A DNA stretch of 64,000 nucleotides. Origin: Venturia oleaginea. Lineage: Eukaryota > Ascomycota > Dothideomycetes > Venturiales > Venturiaceae. The notes beneath the pieces were generated by a model. That model saw only the letters and a list, made by a program, of their open reading frames with translations. It searched no databases and was not told the DNA's origin. The stretch is taken from NCBI GenBank assembly GCA_013176395.1, contig JABMLP010000022.1:868001-932000 (forward strand), given 5' to 3'. This document shows, in pieces, positions 1-10,743 of this stretch; within the stretch, counting starts at the first letter, position 1, and each line of letters begins with the position of its first letter. The position numbers were made by a program, and so were the translations under genes.

Positions 1-1171
1 TCTTGACCATAAAGTGTTTGTGCCATTCTTCTGTGGTTCCGGTCATATTGGAGGTGTCTACGTCTTGATAATATTGGTCCAAGGACACATATGTGGTTTG
101 CAAATGCGGGTCGCTGTCTAGTTCGACCAAAACGCGCTCTCCATCATTTCCCATCCTCTTCTCCCGGTCAACGTCGTATTGATGGCCGCATGGGTTCCTT
201 GTATCTAATGGTTCCAAGTCTCGAGCCATGGCCTTGTTTCGAACATCTGCTGTTGCACAACTGGACAACGTCTCTTTACTCGGAGCTTGGTTCTTCGGGC
301 GAGGGGGCAGTGAACGATAGGAATCGACTGAAGGGTTCACGCGGAGCCCATCAGGTTGTCGCAGAGTGTCTATGGTCCTTTGTCTAGCAGGTATGGGTTG
401 CACAAACGCTGTCTGCGTTGAGCCGTGATCCCGCTTGCTTTCATTCCGGATGGTAAGCCGTCCCATCGCAGCACAATCGCTGTGCAGCTCGGTGATGATG
501 CGTCGATGTTCTCTTGGTGCTCGTTGGTATGTTGTCGAGTTGAATTGCTGGTCGTCTTGACCAGGCTGCGTGTATTCGGCGACGCCTACTTGTAATATGC
601 TGTTCGCTCGCTCCACGCTGAGCCCTTCACCTCGGAGTTTGCACAATTCCAGCCACAGCATGTCGCACATGATTTGTCGAGCAAATCTACATGATCCGAT
701 CCAAATTTCTCCATGAGCCTGTGTAGGGTCAATTAGCTCCTCTCTGGTCCTCAAAGCACAGAATTGTGAGCCGTCCAATTTCCACCAAGCAACGAGCTCT
801 TGAACCGCCATTGTGTGCGAAATGCAAACAGGAATACTGGGTTCGATACGAGAACGATTTAGTGTAAGAATGCGATAGACCCAGCGTTGCATGGAGTTGT
901 GGGAAGCATGTTGCAGCTTATCAAGAGAGTAGGCAGGTGGAGCGAAATGCGCGGCCTGTTGAATCTCGTTCTTCTGCTGTGGTACTTTGAAGTCGTTCCA
1001 TTCATCGACGATGTTGGCGAAATGTTCGTCGTTGGAAAATCGCGATAACAGTGAGAGGTAACGAGATGAATCGGGCACTGGAGCTGAATCGGCATAAGGG
1101 ACAAGATTTGGTCGTAAATGATTGTCGAAGACTCCACGGTAGGAGAAACCGAAGGGTAATTGGTTATCCAT
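1..1171 (-). CDS. Unrecognised protein, 3' end off the left edge
   Basis: On the minus strand one frame stays open from an ATG at 1171 to the window edge (390 codons, no stop). An in-frame TGA lies three codons upstream of that ATG, so it is the natural start unless an upstream intron exists. The protein begins MDNQLPFGFSYRGVFDN. Its middle is aromatic and helical (RWVYRIL, AVQELVAWWKLDG, EIWIGSCRFARQIMCDMLWL), and the visible C-terminal part is polar and probably disordered. I recognise no domain and see no zinc cluster, signal peptide or clear membrane segment. Such a long open frame argues for a real gene. The stop and any later exons lie outside the window. Confidence 0.6.
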   Translation of the reverse strand, partial: MDNQLPFGFSYRGVFDNHLRPNLVPYADSAPVPDSSRYLSLLSRFSNDEHFANIVDEWNDFKVPQQKNEIQQAAHFAPPAYSLDKLQHASHNSMQRWVYRILTLNRSRIEPSIPVCISHTMAVQELVAWWKLDGSQFCALRTREELIDPTQAHGEIWIGSCRFARQIMCDMLWLELCKLRGEGLSVERANSILQVGVAEYTQPGQDDQQFNSTTYQRAPREHRRIITELHSDCAAMGRLTIRNESKRDHGSTQTAFVQPIPARQRTIDTLRQPDGLRVNPSVDSYRSLPPRPKNQAPSKETLSSCATADVRNKAMARDLEPLDTRNPCGHQYDVDREKRMGNDGERVLVELDSDPHLQTTYVSLDQYYQDVDTSNMTGTTEEWHKHFMVK

Positions 1172-2113
1172 TGGGCGTCAGAGAGGAAAGTGCTGGACTC
1201 GGAGTCAGTGATCAAGACAGGTGGCAGTGGTTGTCAAATATAATGATGGAGCTCAACTGGCTTTGCAGGGCCTTTATGTAGACAGGGAGAGAACGTTTTG
1301 CATCCGTTGTTGTGTCCCATGATACCTGGAGAGCCTTTTGGAGGGCTTCTGGGGAGGGAAATTCACATCCGCCCAGCGAGGAGAAAGGAAGTGAAGGTAG
1401 GATGAGGAGCTCTTGATGCTACTTTCAGCTTTCTTTCAAAAGAAATTGTCTGAAGCTTTTTAGACGATTGTTCGATACCAACCAATGCTGTACCCTGGGA
1501 CAAAATCCGAATACGGTTCAACGCTCTCAGTCAACGATGGAAATTAAATTACCAGGAATTTGACGATAACGTTGTCGAGCCAAGGAACTTCACTAAGGTA
1601 CTGATGGAGTCTTCTATTTCCCAGGGCACTGTAATGATTACGCCATGGTAGTACTCCCCGTTTATCTATTCCTTAGAGCGAGTACATTCATCGACAACAA
1701 GTCAACCTCTGCTTTCAAACATATTCTTGACTTACAGTGCCCTGTAACTCGAAACGAACAAGTGCACACTTCATGTACAATTGTCCCAACTCCTCGATGG
1801 CTGACAAGGCATGTGAGAATGCCTCACTGTTATTGGACGGATAGCTCAGGAGCTTGCACCTCTGGGAGGATCGCGTTTACTTATGCAAAATCTCGAAAGC
1901 ACCTACAATCCTCACACATTCGCTTACTGCATATCTACTAAATACTACTCACATGGGCTGAATCACCACATCACGGCCTTTCAGATAGAATCCGATCGCA
2001 TCCAGATGCATGCCGCTCTCGGCCCTTCTCAAGCTTGAAAAATCGCCCATGACGATCCCCAAAAAGCGCCAACAGCAACCATCTTTGTACGACAGCACCA
2101 AATACCACAAATT
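1172..2113. other. Intergenic / 5' region
   Basis: Between the divergent left-edge gene and the NIPA-like gene. It has only short overlapping frames, including a 98-codon plus-strand frame at 1645-1941 with no recognisable protein character. It must hold both promoters, but I see no site I can name. Confidence 0.5.
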
Positions 2114-4412
2114 ATGAGGCTTCCCTCCTCGGATTATGCTGCCGCTCCAGCTTTGCTATCGCCCTCACCCTCATCCTACAGCTTCTTTGATACTCTTCGG
2201 TCCTTCGACCAAACCAAAGGCGATGCTACCGGCGATTGGTCGTCATTGATTGGAATCGTCACTGCTATCGTTGGCAATATCCTCATATCCATTGCGCTCA
2301 ACACTCAGCGATATGCGCATATAAAACTCAATAACCAGTACGCCGAGAGGCAGCGACTATTACGGCGAGCCCAAAGACGCGCCGAAAGGACCGCGAGTGG
2401 AGGATATGGTACCCAGCCATCTTCGAAAATCAAAGAAAGAGCTAAGCAAGATGGCCGAAATGGACGGTACCGGGACGACGAGGAGGAATCAGAACAGGAG
2501 CCGCTGCTGGCATCGTCAATACACTCGGAGAACAGCGAGCGGCATAGTGAGGCCGATGTTGAGGAAATCGAGATTCCCGAAGATGTTGCGCACAAGTCAT
2601 ACTTACGATCCCCTTGGTGGTGGGCAGGTATAGTCATGATGACTATCGGCGAAGCTGGCAACTTTCTGGCATATGGATTCGCTCCTGCGTCAATTGTCTC
2701 CCCACTAGGAGTTGTGGCTTTGATATCGAATTGCATCATCGCACCGTTCTTTCTGAAAGAAAAATTCAGGAGAAGAGACATGTTTGGTGTACTTATTGCA
2801 GTTGGCGGTGCCGTCACTGTCGTTTTGAGCGCCAGCGACAGCAATCCCAAACTTGGACCCGACGAGATATGGGGCCTTATTACAACGTGGGAGTTTGAGA
2901 CGTATCTGGGCATCACAATAGGAGTGATCGTTGCATTAATGTGGACAAGTTCTAAATACGGAGGAAAGTCAATATTTGTGGATTTAGGACTTGTTGGCCT
3001 GTTTGGTAAGTTCCTCTTGTCAAGACGACCATGACCCACTTAGCTCATAACTGCGAATAGGCGGGTACACAGCATTGTCAACAAAGGGAGTTGCTTCTAT
3101 GCTCTCATACACGCTTTTCAGAGCTCTCACCTACCCCATCACCTATCTGCTTGTATTTGTCCTGGTCTTTACGGCTATCATGCAGATAAAGTATGTCAAC
3201 AGGGCATTGCAACGTTTTTCCTCGACACAGGTCATTCCGACCCAATTCGTGATGTTTACCTTGTCTGTCATCGTGGGCAGTGCGGTTCTGTATCGCGATT
3301 TTGAAAAGGAATCAGGTGAAGACGCAAGCAAGTTCATCGGTGGTTGCGCGTTGACCTTCTTTGGAGTTTGGCTCATCACGAGTGGTAGGAAGACTGAAGA
3401 GCCTGTTGAAGAAGAATTTCTAGATGACGAAGAAGAAGCCATTGGGCTTGTCCATGGCCAACTTCATGACGAGCAGCGTTACTATGATGAGCCGGAGACT
3501 CATCCGAAACCTCGAAGAAGCTCCTCTCTCCCAGGCTCGATACCCACAACGTCAAATCCCAATGGCTTGACCACAAGCGAGGGGTCTTCCGAGCGACGAC
3601 GAAGCTTTGAATCCGACCTGGAGGATCTGCCAACCATTACACGAACAGGGACTGGTCGATCTGTCACCTTTGTAGACGACGAGCCTTTCGTACCAACCTC
3701 ATCTCCCGGCATACCCACCATCATTGAAAACCCTTGGGCTGAGTCGGATGATCACACGCCCAAGGAGCGACGATCTATTCAAGATCTTCTGAAACCTCTG
3801 AGTAAACTCTTCCCTGGTCAAGAATCCCGACCGCTTCCTAGCACCCTCAAAACTACCCATTCAGCACCTCTTCTTCCTTCCGAAGCACAATATTACTCTA
3901 GACCGCAAACTCCTATTAACTCTACGCCTCGAGACACCGACCATCTCACCACCCCCCAGACACCGGACGGAACACTGCGTTTGGCCCGCCACCATTCCAT
4001 TGTTGACCTCATTCCTGGGCCATTCACCTCTACACTGTCGTCTCCACTCTCCGCAATCGTCGCCGATTCTCTGCGCCGCGGTGTTGATATAGCTTCTTTG
4101 AAACCAAAAAGACGACGAAAGCTGCCCGGTATGCCACAGAGGACCAGTCTGAGAGAAAGAGGTCTCTCAGAAGCCGACGTTCGATCCGAGCGTCCCACCA
4201 ACTCATCTTCCTCAAGCTTACCTACGGAGGAATCTGAAGCCGTCAAGTCTTCCACAGACATACGCAGTCGAGTCCGAAGCCTCAGCAGCACATTTGGTGA
4301 CCTCCTCCGAGGCAATAAGACGCCGACGCGTGCCTCGGGGTCAGGTGTATCAGCTACTGCCCGTTCCCAACCATCAACACCTTCGCTTGAAGAGTCCGCG
4401 TTCATAAGTTAG
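2114..4412 (+). CDS. NIPA-like magnesium transporter (DUF803 family)
   Basis: CDS join(2114..3005,3061..4412), 747 aa. The 55-bp intron (GTAAGT...AATAG) joins LVGLFG to GYTALSTKG without disturbing the frame. The N-terminal ~400 residues carry the multipass NIPA/DUF803 pattern: TM1 (GIVTAIVGNILISIALN) followed by an acidic/basic cytoplasmic insert, then TM helices with FLAYGFAPASIVSPLG, the hallmark of this drug/metabolite-transporter-related family. Further helices follow in exon 2 (SYTLFRALTYPITYLLVFVL, QFVMFTLSVIVGSAVLYRDF). The last ~350 residues are a Ser/Pro/Arg-rich tail, probably cytoplasmic and regulatory. Family members move Mg2+ across plasma or endosomal membranes; the substrate here is inferred. 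Family call firm, ion specificity less so. Confidence 0.9.
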
Positions 4413-5947
4413 CGCGTGCCGCCTCACTTCGACGTTTCATGCACCGCTGGAAGTGGCGTAATTCCGGTCCAATTGTACACTTTTATTGATGTGGCACGGA
4501 GTCTACATGCAGTCATTTGGACAATGCTACTTTCTTTGGCCAGAACACTTCGCTCTTGTCGTTCTGATTTATGGACTGCAGAACATCGTGAAGTTAGCTT
4601 CGCCTAGCCCTATATTAGCTAGGATCTGCCAACATGACGTTGATTCCGGCAGTCTGTCTTTGTTGCAGATCATCCTTCATCCCCACCAGTGGAGAGCATG
4701 GCACCGGCGTTGGAAGCTACATCCTGGACACTTTCATGTAGATTACATTTCTGTCAGAGCTTCGTGAAAGCTTTGTTGACGCTTTGTTTGCGTTATACCT
4801 TTCTTTGGTCTGCGATACCCTCTACAGCTCTCTTTATGCCTCCGAAATATCATTGGCAAGGCTTGTAATCCTTTACCGCTCGAAGGCCTCGGTCCTTCGG
4901 ACATTAATCTATGAAATCTTCCTCCTCCGCTACCTTCTTCTTTTAGGTCTCTTGGCTTCTCTTGTGGCAAGGTGTCTCTACTACTACGTATGCATTGTAT
5001 GCGCAGTATCCATGCTTGACTGACGTCCTTTCATTTCAAGGTCCTGGTGCATCCGTTACGGCCCGACATCAGCCCTGTGGGTTTCTCTGAAACACCGTCG
5101 TTCTTTACCAAAACCACCAGAGCGCCCCAGGACGGTTTCAACGAGTTGATTTGATATCCAGTGGTTAGTATGCTAAAGTAAAACTCGAAATCTAGTTTCA
5201 CCGATTGATAAATTAACCGTACATAAGGTCTGTTTCCATTCGTCGTTGATACTCAGCCTGGGCTGCGCTGGTTTGAGCAATACATACTATAGTACTGAGT
5301 ACTATAGCAGAGCTTGGATTCTGGGCACGCTCCTCGAGAAGCTTAATTATATTGCGTACGAGTGCATGGATACTCATGTCTATTCAACGGACCGATAAAT
5401 GGCTGCCTGCCCGGCCAAGGGAGACTTGGCAGATTCTACAAGTACTGAAGTTTAGCGTTGAAGATCTCTTCCCACAGCCTTAAGGGTCACCCGTGTTGTT
5501 GACCGTGGATCTATGACAGTTTTGGCATGCCCTATCCAATTGTTCTGGCAGGGGAGAAATCTGGCGGCTGTGAGTAGCTGGGATATTTGTTGTTTGTTTG
5601 CCTTAGTAATTGGCTTGGGTTTGGATCGTGAGATTGGGAGGTGGGAATTTGTGCTGATCCGGCGGCCGGCGCTATTTGCTGCTATGAGGAAGTTGATGGA
5701 GGTCAGGATTCAGGAAAACTCCGGAAGCTTCTTATCGACCGATCTCGACTGTGAGGTTTTTGAATAAGTAGGGAGGGGCTCACTTGGCTTCTTCCTACTG
5801 TACAACGACAGCTTGTTCTTATCGCTATCAGTTACTTCACAAACAAGTCTTCAGACATCAGCAATATTCCTTTCAGGCAGCAGGTTCTCCTTGCTAGTCA
5901 TCAATATGATATTCGAGCCTATCAATCTTAGAGCAGATATGCTCAGC
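4413..5947. other. Intergenic, no supported gene
   Basis: 3' flank of the NIPA-like gene and about 1.4 kb more. Only frames under 95 codons occur, in both orientations, none with recognisable protein character, paired splice sites or conserved motifs. Confidence 0.45.
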
Positions 5948-6370
5948 ATGGCTCCTATATCTTCCAGTAAATCAGCACCAGTGCCACCACCAACATGCCC
6001 CACCTCAGACCGTCCACCAATGTTCAGATCAACCACTTCAGTATCCTTCGGCGACCTTTCCGAGCCAGCACAAAAGAAGAAACCCACCCTTCAAAAACGA
6101 TCCTCCAAACGAGGATTTTCAAGAGCAACTACGAATACTCCGCACAGGACGGATGCGGCGGAGGCGGCGACAGGGGTTACGTTGAAGTCCAGGATGAGAA
6201 ATATTTTGGGGCCGGTGGCGAGTAATTTTTTCAAGGCGACTATTAGTGGGTACTTCTTTTTCCTTATGTCCCTTCTTTCTCTGAGATGCTGACGAGCTAA
6301 TTATTGGATAGCGAGCCATGCCTTGTCGGCATTTCATTATTCGCCTGTTATGATGGGGTGTGTTTTGTGA
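5948..6370 (+). CDS. Possible small hypothetical protein, two exons
   Basis: From the ATG at 5948 a frame encodes a Ser/Pro- and Lys-rich segment (MAPISSSKSAPVPPP) that ends in a more ordered stretch (LKSRMRNILGPVASNFFKA). A GT...TAG intron-like stretch follows. Splicing at 6246-6311 gives SHALSAFHYSPVMMG and a stop at 6368-6370 (118 aa). Using the better-looking donor at 6250 instead gives a 160-aa product ending at 6492. The same frame is open upstream to 5813. I recognise no family; the exon model and even coding status are uncertain. Confidence 0.35.
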
Positions 6371-6914
6371 GGTGGATTTGGTGTATGGAGGGATTAATGC
6401 GAGTGGAGGGCGGGAAGGAATTTGGAGTGGCATGGAGAACTTATAAATTGGGGTTACCTGTGCGGAACGTTTGGATGTGGGACGAGTTTTGATGCTTTTG
6501 AAGTTGAGACTGAGGGATTTCACCTTGGGGGGTTGGGGATACCGATGCGAGTCAGACGACTATTTCCTTTGTCCACATTTGTTTCTTGGATGATCGTTTC
6601 GATCAAGTTATGAGTCTGGTCATTTATCTCTTCTCTATCATCGATATGGTGAAGGGATCAAATTTTGGAGAGGAATGCCTTCCAAAGTTGAACTTATCAC
6701 ATTTGGCAGGGTGCCTATTTGGGATGCCAGTGATGGTCTCAAAGCCGAGTTTGTAGCAAGCCTTTGAGCATTGCATACAACTCATCAAACATGTAGAAAG
6801 TATTGGTATTGCTGGTCAATTCACATGCTAACATTATTGACTCTTGAAGTTTTCACGTGGACGAGCTCCTAATCTAACGTCGACCAAGAATCAACAAAGC
6901 ATCAGTATTCCACC
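6371..6914. other. Intergenic, upstream of the lipid-droplet hydrolase
   Basis: No supportable gene. An alternative last exon of the preceding small gene could reach 6492. The remainder should contain the promoter of the gene at 6915. Confidence 0.45.
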
Positions 6915-7973
6915 ATGTCCTCTTCAGACTCGATATCCATCGCAAGCCCTTCTCGGAGCTCAAAGCCCCAAAACTCAAAGAAATACATCATCATTTTCTT
7001 GACTGGGAATCCAGGGCTGATCGGTTATTACGACACCTTCTTGACACATCTCCATGCACTCCTGAGTCTAGACTCGGGCAGCGCTACAAAGAGCGACGTC
7101 GTATTCGAGGTCCATGGGTCCAGCCTTGCCGGATTCGAAACAGAAAGGCTCGGAGATGAGGAGAGGAGACGACGTTGGAGAAGCTTGGGATTGGATCACG
7201 ATGCGCCGTTCGCCTTGAAGGACACAATTCGTGCCGTGGAGCAAAGCATTTTTAAGATTATCAAGAAGAGCGAGGAGAATTGTAACGCGGGGGTAATTCT
7301 GATAGGCCATTCCCTGGGTGCATTCATAGCTTTGGAAGTGATTGAACGCCACCGCAAAAGACTCGAGATCAAACAAGCCGTAGAAGGCGAACCATCCATT
7401 ATCGGAGGAATCGGACTCTTCCCATGCGTCTTCGAAATGCGCCAAAGTAAAAGCGGGATTAAGTTACAGAATCTGGCACAACTACCTTTCTTCAAAACGG
7501 GACTTCCGCATTTCCTGTACTTCCTCATTTGTCTCATCCCGCTCGTCATTCTCGGCCCTCTTGTCCGCCTCGTTACGCGAATGCCTCAAGACGCTGCAGC
7601 GGTGACAACGGCTTTCCTCAAGTCACCAAAGGGAATCAGATCAGCGCTCTACCTCGCTTGCGACGAAATAGAAACAATCACGACGGATAAATGGTCTGAT
7701 GAGATTTGGGGCGCTACACATCCATCACCTACCGGCGTTCCAAGACCGAAACTCTACTTTTTCTTCGGCGAGGAAGATCATTGGGTTAGTGGGAAGACGA
7801 GGGACGAACTGATTCTGATGAAAGGCGGTGAAGAGGAATGGAGACCGAAGATGGAAATTGATAAGACGGGAGTGCCGCATGGATTCTGTATTGAGCATTC
7901 TGTGCCTGTGGCCGAGAAAGTTGCGGAGTATATCAGAGAGATAGTTCGAATTGGGCAGCAACAATATCATTGA
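6915..7973 (+). CDS. Lipid-droplet-associated serine hydrolase (LDAH family)
   Basis: Single-exon gene, 352 aa. The N-terminal FLTGNPGLIGYYDTF (about residues 28-42) is the family signature (GNPG..xYY). The nucleophile elbow GHSLG places the catalytic Ser at about residue 133. The late FFGEEDHWV and GVPHGFCIEHS segments are placed to give the acid and His of an alpha/beta-hydrolase triad. A hydrophobic stretch around residues 195-215 (FLYFLICLIPLVILGPLV) fits the hairpin or membrane-anchoring segment used for lipid-droplet targeting. Relatives are LDAH proteins acting at the droplet surface; true lipid substrates are debated. The ATG has an A at -3 and is the first in the frame. Confidence 0.9.
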   Translation: MSSSDSISIASPSRSSKPQNSKKYIIIFLTGNPGLIGYYDTFLTHLHALLSLDSGSATKSDVVFEVHGSSLAGFETERLGDEERRRRWRSLGLDHDAPFALKDTIRAVEQSIFKIIKKSEENCNAGVILIGHSLGAFIALEVIERHRKRLEIKQAVEGEPSIIGGIGLFPCVFEMRQSKSGIKLQNLAQLPFFKTGLPHFLYFLICLIPLVILGPLVRLVTRMPQDAAAVTTAFLKSPKGIRSALYLACDEIETITTDKWSDEIWGATHPSPTGVPRPKLYFFFGEEDHWVSGKTRDELILMKGGEEEWRPKMEIDKTGVPHGFCIEHSVPVAEKVAEYIREIVRIGQQQYH

Positions 7974-8602
7974 GCTGGCTGGTTTCAAGAGTATAGAGCG
8001 TGGCGCGTGCTCTCACTGGAGCAGAAAAACTTTGTTTTTCTTTCCGGTCAAAGTCTTTCACAAATCTGCCTGGGTAGATGAAGCCGGGGACTAAATATCT
8101 ACAGGTTTCCCAATGGTAGGGTAATCCAACAACACTGTTCAACCGTGCAGACGCAGCCCAAATTCTCACAGTCGAAACCACAATATCCATCAAAACAGCC
8201 GCATCTCCGCCTCGCATTCATGGCAAAATATAAACCTTCACCAAGTTTCAATAGTACGCCTACCTCGTCCTATATCACTCTCCCCCCTTAGCCTGGATAT
8301 GCATGCAACCTTTTGAGCTTAACTGGTTTTGCGTTTTCTCCTTTAATTGATCGGGTATGTGCTTCACGAGCCTCCAATCTCAATTAGGTTTTGCTATGGT
8401 AGCTGGGGAGATAAACGTTAATTGTGACCCTGGTAGTGGCCAATGCAGTGGCAATGCATTAATCTAAACGAAGCTGCCATCATGCTTATATCAGCGTGTT
8501 CTTGGTGTATCAATACCTCCTCCACGTCAATACATTGAAGCCACCTTTACTGCTATCTTTGAAGCCATTTTCTGGCTGTACACACAGGTTTTTGGAGTCA
8601 CA
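7974..8602. other. Intergenic, 5' flank of a transposon relic
   Basis: 3' flank of the hydrolase gene and the left flank of the Tc1-type relic. I looked for a terminal inverted repeat matching the far side and found none. A minus-strand 94-codon frame at 7933-8217 overlaps the hydrolase 3' end and has no recognisable character. Confidence 0.4.
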
Positions 8603-9650
8603 ATGCGGCATCAGGAGCTTACACGAGACGAGCGAAACCAAGTCATCACCCTCCACCTTGCAGATTTCTTATATAAGCAAATCCAGCACTTTTTTAAGGA
8701 GAAGAGAAGCAAAGAAGTCACTCTACTTCAAATTCAATGGGCTAATGAACACGGCCATCCTACCCCACAAAAAAAAGGGACATTGTGGCGGTAAGAGGCT
8801 GCTTTCTGAAGAGGAGGTTGATGAAATTGAGCTATTTGTGGTACATTCCAAGAGCCACCGCCTTCTCTTCTATCAAATCATTGCTAGTATCCTTGAATTA
8901 CCTGTATCTGGTGATGTTGTACGTGCAGCACTACAGAGAAGAGGTTATAAGCGATATATTGTAAGAGCTAAACCACCAATTACGGAAAATAATGCACGGC
9001 TACGGCTACAATGGGCGGAGGAGCACCTGCACTGGACAATACAGGATTCGTGTATGATCTTATGGACTGATGAGACTTGGGTTACCGGTGGAGGGCATAG
9101 GAGACAATGAGTTACTCGAAAAGCTGGAGAGGAGTTGTTTCATCCTGACTGTGTACTTCAAAAGATACGCAAGAGGAAAGGGTGGATGTTCTGGGGTTGC
9201 TTCTTTGGGGCGATAAAAGGACCAGGAATCTTCTGGGAAAAGGATTGGGGTTCAATTGGCATGGTAAGTTAAGAATATTGTAAATTCCTACTCTTTCTAA
9301 CCTTGTAATAGGAGTCCTATACGGAGAGGATTGTCCCTAAAGTATACCGCTTCCTACAACAACATCCACACCTCTATTTAATGCAGGATAATGCCCCAGG
9401 GCATAGCGGTTCTATCACTCAAGAGGCTCTTGTACAACTTGGGGTTCGGCTTATCTTTTGGCCGCCATGTTCTCCAGATTTGAACCCGATTGAGACAGTT
9501 TGGAATAAGATGAAGGAGTGGATTGAGGATAATTACAAGGATAAGCAGTTTTCTTATCCACGATTAAGGCGTACTGTGCAGCAGGCCTGGAATGAGGCTA
9601 TTACACCAGAATTTCTAGTGTCGTTACGCTTCTTACAAAGATGTCAGTTT
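8603..9650 (+). mobile_element. Degenerate Tc1/mariner-type transposase (DD34E)
   Basis: Conceptual transposase of the Tc1 group. An N-terminal helix-turn-helix half (MRHQELTRDERNQVI...) is followed by LLSEEEVDEI and the DDE core: WTDETW, then MQDNAPGH, then WPPCSPDLNPIE, with 34 residues between the second Asp and the Glu. A 48-bp intron-like segment (9264-9311, GTAAGT...ATAG) separates WGSIGM from ESYTERI in frame. The copy is dead: the frame shifts at an A8 run (8769-8776), and a TGA at 9108-9110 follows GGHRRQ, where CGA is the likely ancestral codon. The C-terminus loses resemblance after LQRCQ at about 9650, about 150 bp from the arpC3 stop, so the right end looks truncated. No inverted repeats were identified. 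Confidence 0.85.
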
Positions 9651-9795
9651 CAAAACCTCTTCCGAAGGCAGCACAACAATTTCCTTGCTCTTCATCTGAG
9701 AGACGTGCATATTCTCCAGCAGAGGGCTCAAATATGGGACAGTCACTCTGACTGCATCCCCCATTCATCCCCAACAGTGATTTTACGTCCAATTT

Positions 9796-10492
9796 CTACA
9801 AGCTCTTGCCCATGAACTTTCTCTTCGTGAAACTTAACCACCACTTGCTCGGTTTATCAGGGCCATCCGCATATACCCTGTTGACCAACCTCGCACCCAA
9901 CTCCTGTCGCATCTGCATCATGTACTGTCTCAACGTCTCTGCCTCATGCCTATCCTTTGGTCCCTCAAACAGTTGGTTGAGTGGGAATCCAGCATCGCCT
10001 GGGACGGAGAAATTGGTATCGAGGGAAACATTCATGATGGCCTTTTCCGCTTCCCGCCTCGTCATATCTACATTTTGTCAGCCTCGCTCATTCCCATAAA
10101 TCCCACCACCAAAACAGCACGGGCGAAAGGAAGTGCCTACTCTTCGTGATCTTCGCCAGGATATCTTGCACAAAAAGAATGCCATAAATCAGAACTCGAT
10201 CCGCTGGCCCCTTGATCTCGAAGTTGCGGAAGAAGGTATTTGCGCGAAAGAGGAGTAGGACTTCGTCTAGCGAGTCATAGCTTTCGTGAGAGGCGTCTAT
10301 TGTCAACTCGGTGAGATCTGGTGTGAGTGGAGGCAGAGCTTGAGCAGGACCGCGGGTTCTCGTTCGGAGGGGTAGCAGGGCGAAGTTGCCTATTGTGAAT
10401 TGGTTCGGTTCGTCAAGGAAGACGGAGTGGTAGGCCTGTCTGAAGAATTAGAGAGACAGATTGATACATTATGTGGGAGAACATACGGGCAT
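9796..10492 (-). CDS. arc18: Arp2/3 complex subunit 3 (p21-Arc, ARPC3)
   Basis: CDS complement(join(9796..10067,10141..10435,10487..10492)), 190 aa. The first coding exon is only six bases (ATG CCC). The 51-bp intron then joins it to GCC TAC CAC, giving MPAYHSVFLDEPNQ, the conserved ARPC3 start. Later hallmarks are FFRNFEIKGPADRVLIYG, TRREAEKAIMNVSL and KWWLSFTKRKFMGKSL at the C-terminus. The product is one of seven subunits of the Arp2/3 actin nucleator, which makes branched actin at endocytic patches. Length matches the family. It is divergent from RFC3 with 251 bp between start codons. A transposon relic lies just beyond the 3' end. The gene symbol follows the yeast/fission-yeast orthologue. 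Confidence 0.95.
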
Positions 10493-10743
10493 GATGGCGG
10501 TGGGAATTGGTGTGGTGAGAGTTATGGTGGTAACTCGGATAGCTTGGTGTTGATGAAGGTGGGATAGCGATTACGCAGCTGACGGAGATACTGATCCCTG
10601 CTAATTCACATCGCGAACTCAGCGCGTCTTTCTCTTCCCCAATTTCAGAATATTTCCCCCTCACTTCTCGAGTTCGTCATTTCATTCTCTTGACGCGTCT
10701 TCATAAGCTCCTGCCAATTTCCACACATAACGAAACATTCACC
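10493..10743. promoter_or_regulatory. Divergent promoter region, arpC3 / RFC3
   Basis: 251 bp separate the two start codons of divergently transcribed housekeeping genes, so both promoters must lie here or in the 5' leaders. I see no individually convincing element. Confidence 0.5.

Noticed and set aside
2305..3039. 244-codon minus-strand frame opposite the NIPA-like gene
   Set aside because: A shadow frame of strongly conserved coding sequence; its own translation matches nothing.
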